A stretch of DNA of 64,000 nt from Oscheius dolichura. Lineage: Eukaryota > Nematoda > Chromadorea > Rhabditida > Rhabditidae. The DNA lies in assembly GCA_932521035.1 (NCBI GenBank), contig OW051497.1, positions 7,998,001-8,062,000 of the forward strand, in the 5' to 3' direction. The notes beneath the pieces were generated by a model. That model searched no databases, was not told the origin of the DNA, and saw only the letters and a program-made list of their open reading frames with translations. Shown here one piece after another: positions 57,693-64,000 of this stretch; positions within the stretch are counted from its first letter, which is position 1, and every line of letters begins with the position of its first letter. The position numbers and the translations under genes are program-made.

Positions 57693-60534
57693 TTATAGCG
57701 GTGCAATAGGGGGTAATGTTGCTCCTGGGGCCAGTGTTTGTTTTCTGTGAACTGGTGGTCTTGTTCGAAAGGAGGATGCAAACAAGTCGTCATCTAGGGT
57801 CGTTGCCAAGGGCTTGACCGTCGATGAAGAGATTGAGACGCTGCTCTATATTCAGATTTTAGTAATTCTAAGGTTGAGCGCTACCTTTGAGCTCGCATTT
57901 GACGTTCCGTTTGCTGAAGTCTCCTTTATTTCTTCCTGAAAACTTTAAATGACCACTGTCAAGTTAGCCCACCCTATGTTTATGAATAACAGTAGTTGTT
58001 ATTCTCCTACGTGTCTTGACCACCCTGTGAACCGTTGTTCCATTAGGATACGTAAACTCTTCAACGTGTTCGTCTCCGTCTTTATCATTCGAGGTCTACC
58101 ACCTTTTACTTTAAATGAAATGCAAGGTACCTGTTCTTCTTGCCATTCCCTGTATTGTTTCTCCTTCTTCATCATTTCCTCTTTCAATTTTCTCAACTCC
58201 TCCATTGGGCTAAGGGTTGTTGTGGTTGTGGGAACTGTAGTAGTTGTCGTCGTCGTGGTTGTAGTGGTTGTTGGTGGATGAGTTGTTGTCGTTGTCGTTG
58301 CAGTTGTAGACATAGTCGTCGTTGAGGGAACAGTAGTGACAGTTGTCGTTGAAGCTACAAAACCTCTCTTAATGTATCTAATTCAATAATTTACGAGTAG
58401 TCACTGGAGGAAGATCAGCAGCCATTGCCTTCATTGCATTAGGGTTTATCTTAATTTTCTTCGGGCTCTTGAAGGTATCAGTGATTATCTTCTTCTCGTC
58501 CACTTTTGTAATAGTGTCAGTATCATCAACAGACTTTGTAGCATTCTTTGCTCCATTACGGTTGGTTCCATTTCGATTCGGTTGAGGTATATCAGCAGCA
58601 AATCCTGCTTTCAGAAGGTCAACAGGAATATCAGTCTTTCTCAGTTTCCCTGTGGTATTTGAAACATTTGGTTTGTCACTACTTGTCTCAATGATTGATG
58701 TGACAACCGTCTTGTTTTTTACTGTGTCAGTGTCATCGGTAATTTGCTTCGTCTGGTTTCTATTAGGAGGAGGTAAGTCAGCAGCAAACCCTGCTCCTAA
58801 CAGTTCCAGCCCTGGTGGCAAACGATTAGTGGGTACAGGTGGCGGCGGAGGTGCTGCTTCAGGCAGAGGAGGCGCTTCCAAGCCAGGCGGACCACTTAGA
58901 TTGATAGGAATAGGAGCTGGGAGTGCTTCTTCAATGGGAGAAGGAGACATAGGTGGTGCAGCGGCAGGTAATGGCGGAGACATATTAGGCGGTGGGCCAT
59001 ATCCACCGTTGCCTCTGTTTTGGAATGGGCCGATGCCCGAAAACTTATCAGCAGGTGGAACAAACGGTCCCATGAGAGCAGAAAGTTCAAATGTTCCATG
59101 ATTAGTTGTAATCTCCACAATAGACATCCCCGGGTCGAGGACTATATGGGGGATACCGTCGTTCACTTGGAGATTATGGTGACGTGCTGTCAAGCCGACC
59201 TGGAGAATTTTTCATGAAATACGAAAATAGATGTAGTCTCACTTTGTGATTATTTGTGTTGATCATAATAAAGGAATTTCTAGTGTCCGAGTTAACTTTG
59301 CCTTCATTTGACATCTCCAGATCAGTTTTAAGAGCAGTTATCTGAATCCAAGTGTATCAGGCCGTATCAGAAGCTACCATCACACCATCAGCTGCTATAG
59401 GATTACCAGCAATACTCAACGCTCCTCCATTTCTATCGATATGAGTCCAAGAAAAAAGAATATATTTCCTTGAAGAATATTCAACTCACTTGGTAAGCTG
59501 GCCAGCCTGTATAGCGACTCCGTTGACATAAACACAGACTCTAGTGTTTTCTGCCTTTAGAAGGACAACTATTTCATTCTTGTCCATGGTAACCTGATAA
59601 AGTATAAGAATTCTGAAAGTGCAACTTGCATTGAAGGGAGCTTGTTCCGTCTTTACAGTGATTGTATACTTATCCGTCCAAATTTCGATGAACTTATAAC
59701 TTGGGTCCATTTTGACATAGTGACCAGCATATTGAAAGTAAACCATAGCGCCAACAAAGCAAATTACCGCATGATACGGCTTGTCAATTGCTTCAACATG
59801 ATATTTACAGTATGGAAAATGCCACTACCTTCTAACCTGAGTTCACGTTCGCCATTCGGAAGCGTCTCGGCTTCGAATGAAACAGATCTGGGAACATCGT
59901 TCAACCATGTTTCTGCTTGGAGGGTAGCTTTAATACCACCAATTCCCTAAAAGCAACTAATTAAATCACAAGATTTTAAAGGTACCTGAACTTTCATCAA
60001 CCCATCGTCATAGGAAAAGTTAGCCCCTCCATAAACACCATGTTCTGCATAAGAAAACCCTGTAGTGGCTCTTTGGGTAACAATGAAGAGCTGGGAATGT
60101 TGCTTTTCTTTAGGAATGAGTCTCTTACGTCTGCTTTGCTTCCCTGACTGTGAATCTGTGAACCTTGAAGGTTGAAAAACGCTTCAGCTCGATCAGCACT
60201 GACATTGGACGAAGTATCCATGTCATTCAAGTGTAAAAGCGAATGATCTGACCACATGGAGCCGTTGAGATCTCTACAGGAGATGATACAAAATGTAAGA
60301 AGTAGTTTACCTTTCCGAGTAGTCTATTCGGTTCTCACCCGAATCGACAACAGTTCCTCCTTCTGAATTTATACCTGATTCTATTGCATACACCTGGAGA
60401 ACAAAGTTCATTGATTTTTCAAAGGAAGGGCTTACGTGAACATGTTCTGAAGGTACATCCTGACGACGCAAACGTCTACTTCTATAGGACTGCACTGACA
60501 CAAATAACAAGAACAGAATAAGTGATACCCGCAT
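57693..60534 (-). CDS. Secreted Pro/Thr-rich extracellular protein with FAADLP repeats
   Basis: About ten exons. Signal peptide MRVSLILFLLFVSVQSYRSR is followed by a basic RSRRLRR site. The N-terminal half is a beta-rich globular region (GGIKATLQAETWLNDVPRSV, KPYHAVICFVGAMVYFQYAG, KFIEIWTDKYTITVKTEQAP, NTRVCVYVNGVAIQ, HHNLQVNDGIPHIVLDPGMS) that I cannot assign. A long Pro/Ala/Gly region (about 59050-58790) leads to three imperfect repeats of GFAAD(L/I)P.PNRN (two full, one ending MAADLPP). A mucin-like poly-Thr tract (58313-58200) follows, then a short charged helix (EELRKLKEEMMKKEKQYREW) and a Ser/Thr tail. The last acceptor is ambiguous: two options give stops at 57693 or 57790. Probably cuticular or other extracellular matrix; inference only. 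Confidence 0.65.
58200..58313 (-). repeat. Threonine-coding trinucleotide tract
   Basis: On the + strand a run of GTT/GTC/GTA/GTG triplets reads on the minus strand as an almost unbroken series of Thr codons (ACA/ACG/ACC/ACT). It encodes the mucin-like segment of the secreted protein. Codons are mixed, so selection for threonine rather than pure microsatellite slippage is likely. Confidence 0.8.
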
Positions 60535-62566
60535 CTCAAGAAAACTAATGCTCTGAAATATAAGGAAAATGGCTTATTCACGTGGTAATGGCCATTTAAA
60601 GGGGCTGCTAATTGTGGAGAAGACAACAACGCCGTCACGTTGGAACAGACTTTTTCTAGGAGCGGCGAACTGTTCGTGAAACGGACTTGGGCAGTCTTAC
60701 ACTCTGAACTTCCTTTTCAGGTCTACTGAAAGGTGATTCGCTCAGTTAGGTCAACAGCACCGTTTTGGACGCAGAAAAATGTTAGTATAAGTCAAAGTGG
60801 GGCCCTGTTCCGGGATTCATTGCTCTGTTTAGGAAACGGCAAGAAAAAGAGATTTTTGATACGTTTTGCTTATTTCCTTGTGGGAAAGCTAGTGACCAGA
60901 TCAGTCTTAAACGTGTTCACAAAGAGCTTCATCCTCTCTCAAGCTCTTGAGTCTAAAAGACTATATCTTTCACTCGCTGTCACCTGCTATTTTCAATCGC
61001 TTTTGTGGGTCATGCCTTTCTAGAAAACGATAGAAGATCCCCGAGTCTGTCCTCTTGTTTTTCCTTCGAAGAATTTGTTTCTTGCACTGCATGTTTCGTT
61101 ATCATATTAACGTTATTATTGCAAGAAAAACCTGCCATTTAATTGGGGACGTTCAAAAGAATTTCACTTTTGTTTTCTACTGAATTCAATAACTTTCCTT
61201 CTGAAGTTTCCCCCTGAAGTTGCCCCCTACTATGCTTGAAGAGATATATGAAGTAACCCCTGGTGAGAGCTCACACGAACCGTCTAATGATGCCTCACTC
61301 TCTGGAACGGCTCCTTCCTCTAATCTTACGGTAATCCCTTTTAATAAAGTACACTGCACAGATTTAGACGTTTCATATCCTAATTTAGAATGGGAGTACC
61401 AGTTATGTTTGCGTGAATACCGGCCGGATGTTGGCATAGCGCGGCCTCGGGAAGGTCTTCGGACACAAATACATTCTAGACTGTAAAAGGTAAGAGGTTC
61501 AATTCCAATTAGGCCTCTTCTTCCTCTGCATAGTTCTATCATTTGACACCTCCCAGAATAACTGTTTGTGTGTTCATGGACCATCCGTCATGGCCAGTTT
61601 AATGAGTTATAGCCCTACATGGTTGTCACATTCTTTCTAAGACGCGTGACAATTTTTACCCTAGAGGGGTGCAGTTAGACACATATCACCCCGTCATCTC
61701 TCCTGTATATTTACTTGAAAAGTATTGGTGGCAGTGTCCTCTACGATCAGGTTTGCTTCGTTTTGTTTTCTGATAAATAGCTATCAAGCGTTCACTCATT
61801 GATTTGCCATTGCATGTCAGGGTTCTTAAAGGCCAATAAAAACAAGCTAGTAAAACCAAATGGTTCATTTTGAAATGGCATTCTTTCCCTAAGTTAATTG
61901 GTCATTTACTCACTGTCACACGAGAAGACCATTGAGATTGCCCTCTCTCTCCTAGTTCTTCTTTTTCTGTAGGGACAGAGTGTAAAAAAAACTGCCGTCC
62001 TCTGCTGCCCAGTCCAATCATGACCATTTTTTTCCTCGGACTTCTCCCAGAAAAGCTAGGGAGAAATTTAGGGGGGCAGACGACTACCATGACCTTAAAT
62101 GGAACGCCTCTCTCGGACAACCGCGAAACCATCCCCCCTCCCTTTGGTCGGCATTCAAGGCGGGGCATATTGCATATGCTAACATCAGCACATGTGCTCG
62201 GCAAACTGTTGTAAATCGCCCTAAGACGGGGCTATTCTCTCCTCCTTTCTTCCTTATGCTGCTTGTACGAACGCAATTAGTGAGGAGCAGTCGTGACCTT
62301 GTCTTGTTCCCCTCAGCGGAGGCCCCTTTGTTCAAGATTTCCTAGCAGAGTAACCAGTCCACCTGTTTCACTAAATAATACCGTCCCTAGAAGTCAACAA
62401 ATAGTCACAGAGTAGTATCTTGTTTTTTTCCAATGTTCCGTGAAATAAACTTGACCCATCAATTCTCCCCGTCCCCTCAAAATAACAGGGAGTGATCTCT
62501 TTGTCTGTTGTCAGCTCGTTTTGCTCGGTTTCACTTCCCGTTTTCAGAGGGAGTCCCGACATTTCC
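60535..62566. other. Mostly intergenic; one weak exon candidate
   Basis: Between the secreted-protein gene (-) and the cuticlin-like gene (+). A plus-strand frame at 61234-61486 (MLEEIYEVTPGESS ... SYPNLEWEYQLCLREYRPD) has protein-like composition. The opposite strand is also open there, and splice sites do not decide between them. Nothing else is supported. Confidence 0.3.
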
Positions 62567-63436
62567 ATGATTCCTCGATGGTTCCGAACACTTCCTCTCT
62601 TTTCCCTGGTTAGTTTAATATTGTCTGCCACCGTTCGCAATTCGCAATCTTTTTCAGATCTCGCTTTGTTTAACAGACACAATAGACAACGGTTTGGCAG
62701 GTAAGGCTATGTTCTATCTTTTTTCACCATCTACTTTGACAGCTAGATAGACCCCTCTAAACTAAGATTAAAAGCGGTGTTTACCGCCAAAGGGAGAGAC
62801 TAAAATCGGCCTCTTTTTTCGGGTAGGGGGTTAGCTACGATTACAGACTTCCTCTTAGAGCAGTTTGGAAATTATGCCATTCTATGAGTATCATTAATAT
62901 TTTTTGATTTTAGTGAATAGATCCCAAAAGAATGAAAACGGCCTGTTTCCTGCTTGGCCCCCCTTTCTTAAGCCTTCAGTTGTGAGCGTTTCTCTTTTAA
63001 TTCGATAATGAGGAAGTGACTTTTGACCCCAAAGACTGCCATCAGCAGTGATCACATGGCACAGACAGTTTCGTTTAATAGCCGTTGAAGAAGATGGCAG
63101 CATGGTCTGTGCCAACTCACGCAAAACCAGCTGACCATTAGAGTTTTTACGGGTACTTAGAACTACTGATAGTTGAAACAAAAACTTCTAAAATCCTTTT
63201 TTAGGAGCTCCAATTGTGGAATGTGGCAGTGAGAGCCTAACAATTCGCTTCGGTACTCAAAATGTTTTTGAGGGTCATGTCTATGTGAAGGGACACTACG
63301 GGCTAGTTTTTTACCCGTTTTTTCATCTGACTGACTTCTTTACAGCAATAGGAAATGTCGAAGAGATGCCACGCTGCAAAAGGGAGTGAATTTGACTGTT
63401 CGTTTTGATGAATGCGATGTTTTGAGGCAGAGATCG
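62567..63436 (+). CDS. Cuticlin-like ZP-domain protein, 5' part
   Basis: Four exons: 62567-62608 ([14 protein letters not shown]), 62658-62700 ([14 protein letters not shown]), 63205-63301 ([32 protein letters not shown]) and 63346-63436 ([30 protein letters not shown]). All splice phases close. The first two exons form a signal peptide. The rest is the start of a zona pellucida domain of nematode cuticlin type, with the VECG...[12 protein letters not shown] signature. Cuticlins are secreted, membrane-anchored proteins that polymerise in cuticle layers such as alae. The exon 3-4 intron is GC-AG. After the donor at 63437 I find no further exon, so the gene continues past 64000. This gene is the best evidence for a nematode. 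Confidence 0.88.
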
Positions 63437-64000
63437 GTAAGTCTTAGAGAAGTTTTTCGTTTCCTGTCCCGGTTTGATTACTCCCATCCTGTCCTTGGCT
63501 AGTAGCAAAAGGCGACCTCAAGCCTAATTGAACTAGGGACGACCTCAATGTAATGAATTCTCCCTCCTTTGATGTGGATCTTCCGAATGCCGCCAATTTT
63601 TTGAATTCAAAAACACACCTCATTTGTTATGACTAAAAAGTTCCTTGATGGCCCATAGCCGGCCCAAAATGGCCTAGGATTGCCTTTGAATGTCAAGGAC
63701 CGCGAAATGGTAAATGTTCCGCTCTGTTGGGCAGTCCCGGGGGGAGAAAGGGACACAATGACATTTCCAAATTCCTAAAATGGGAAACCGATGAGAATAG
63801 TTTATCAAACTGATGGATTACCCCTTGTTTTTTGCATGAACTGACCCAGAAGTCCCGTGTAACCACTTGCCGCGGTTTGATTTCTCTCCGATAACGGTGC
63901 CGAATCACTTTTTTTACTCAAATTTACACTGACGCGCGTGAGCAATACCGTCTCTCTGTCATACACACCGGCTTCTTTTCCCACTATAGTGTTCTCATTG
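63437..64000 (+). other. Intron of the cuticlin-like gene to window end
   Basis: Starts with a canonical donor (gtaagt) after ...RQRS. The ZP continuation expected next is not present in any frame here, so this is taken as a longer intron running out of the window. Confidence 0.5.

Noticed and set aside
58140-59101. Plus-strand frames rich in Val/Cys/Gly opposite the secreted protein
   Set aside because: They are reverse readings of Thr- and Pro-rich coding sequence; the minus strand has signal peptide, splicing and repeats.
61186-61584. 132-codon minus-strand frame
   Set aside because: Both strands are open here and neither has splice or homology support, so no gene is called.
62894-63181. 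95-codon minus-strand frame
   Set aside because: Lies within an intron of the cuticlin-like gene on the other strand, with no motif or splice support.

Overview
The window is nuclear DNA from a small-genome animal, most likely a nematode. Coding exons are short and separated by GT-AG introns that are often only 37-50 nt long. Gene content is metazoan: a capicua repressor, a two-pore K+ channel, an aminergic GPCR, CLPTM1, an arrestin-domain protein and a CD36-type receptor. The nematode call rests mainly on a cuticlin-like ZP gene at the right edge (VECG...FEGHVYVKG) plus the TWK-type channel. A clade I (Trichuris-like) worm would fit the short introns, moderate GC and retained capicua, but that is inference. 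All gene models were spliced by eye, so exon ends are approximate where stated.

Layout. 1-10.9 kb has no convincing gene and is pyrimidine-rich on the + strand. 10.9-17.7 kb (+) is capicua, with a Tudor-like/N-terminal module, HMG box and C1 domain in one gene. About 19 kb (-) may hold a small membrane protein. 20.4-23.3 kb (+) is a two-pore K+ channel. 23.5-26.2 kb (-) is an octopamine/tyramine/alpha2-like receptor. 26.2-33 kb is gene-poor and purine-rich on the + strand. 33-34.8 kb (-) is a small coiled-coil nuclear-type protein. 36-38.2 kb (+) is CLPTM1, convergent with an arrestin-domain gene (38.6-40.5 kb, -).

41-44.5 kb holds two unrecognised minus-strand genes around a plus-strand four-TM protein. 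46.6-50.8 kb (-) is the most unusual gene: a TAK1-like protein kinase with an N-myristoylation signal, fused to a C-terminal Kelch propeller. Several inverted-repeat elements lie in and around it, including one of 1.13 kb in the kinase intron that carries a tRNA-like Pol III promoter. 52.4-55.8 kb (-) is a CD36/scavenger receptor with a four-TM gene nested on the opposite strand in one intron. 56.5 kb is a 7 x 39 bp minisatellite. 57.2 kb (+) is a tiny GC-rich gene. 57.7-60.5 kb (-) encodes a secreted Pro/Thr-rich protein with repeats. 62.6 kb to beyond 63.4 kb (+) is the 5' part of the cuticlin-like gene.

There is no operon-like functional theme. Several products are membrane or extracellular (K2P, GPCR, CD36, four-TM proteins, cuticlin, mucin-like protein).
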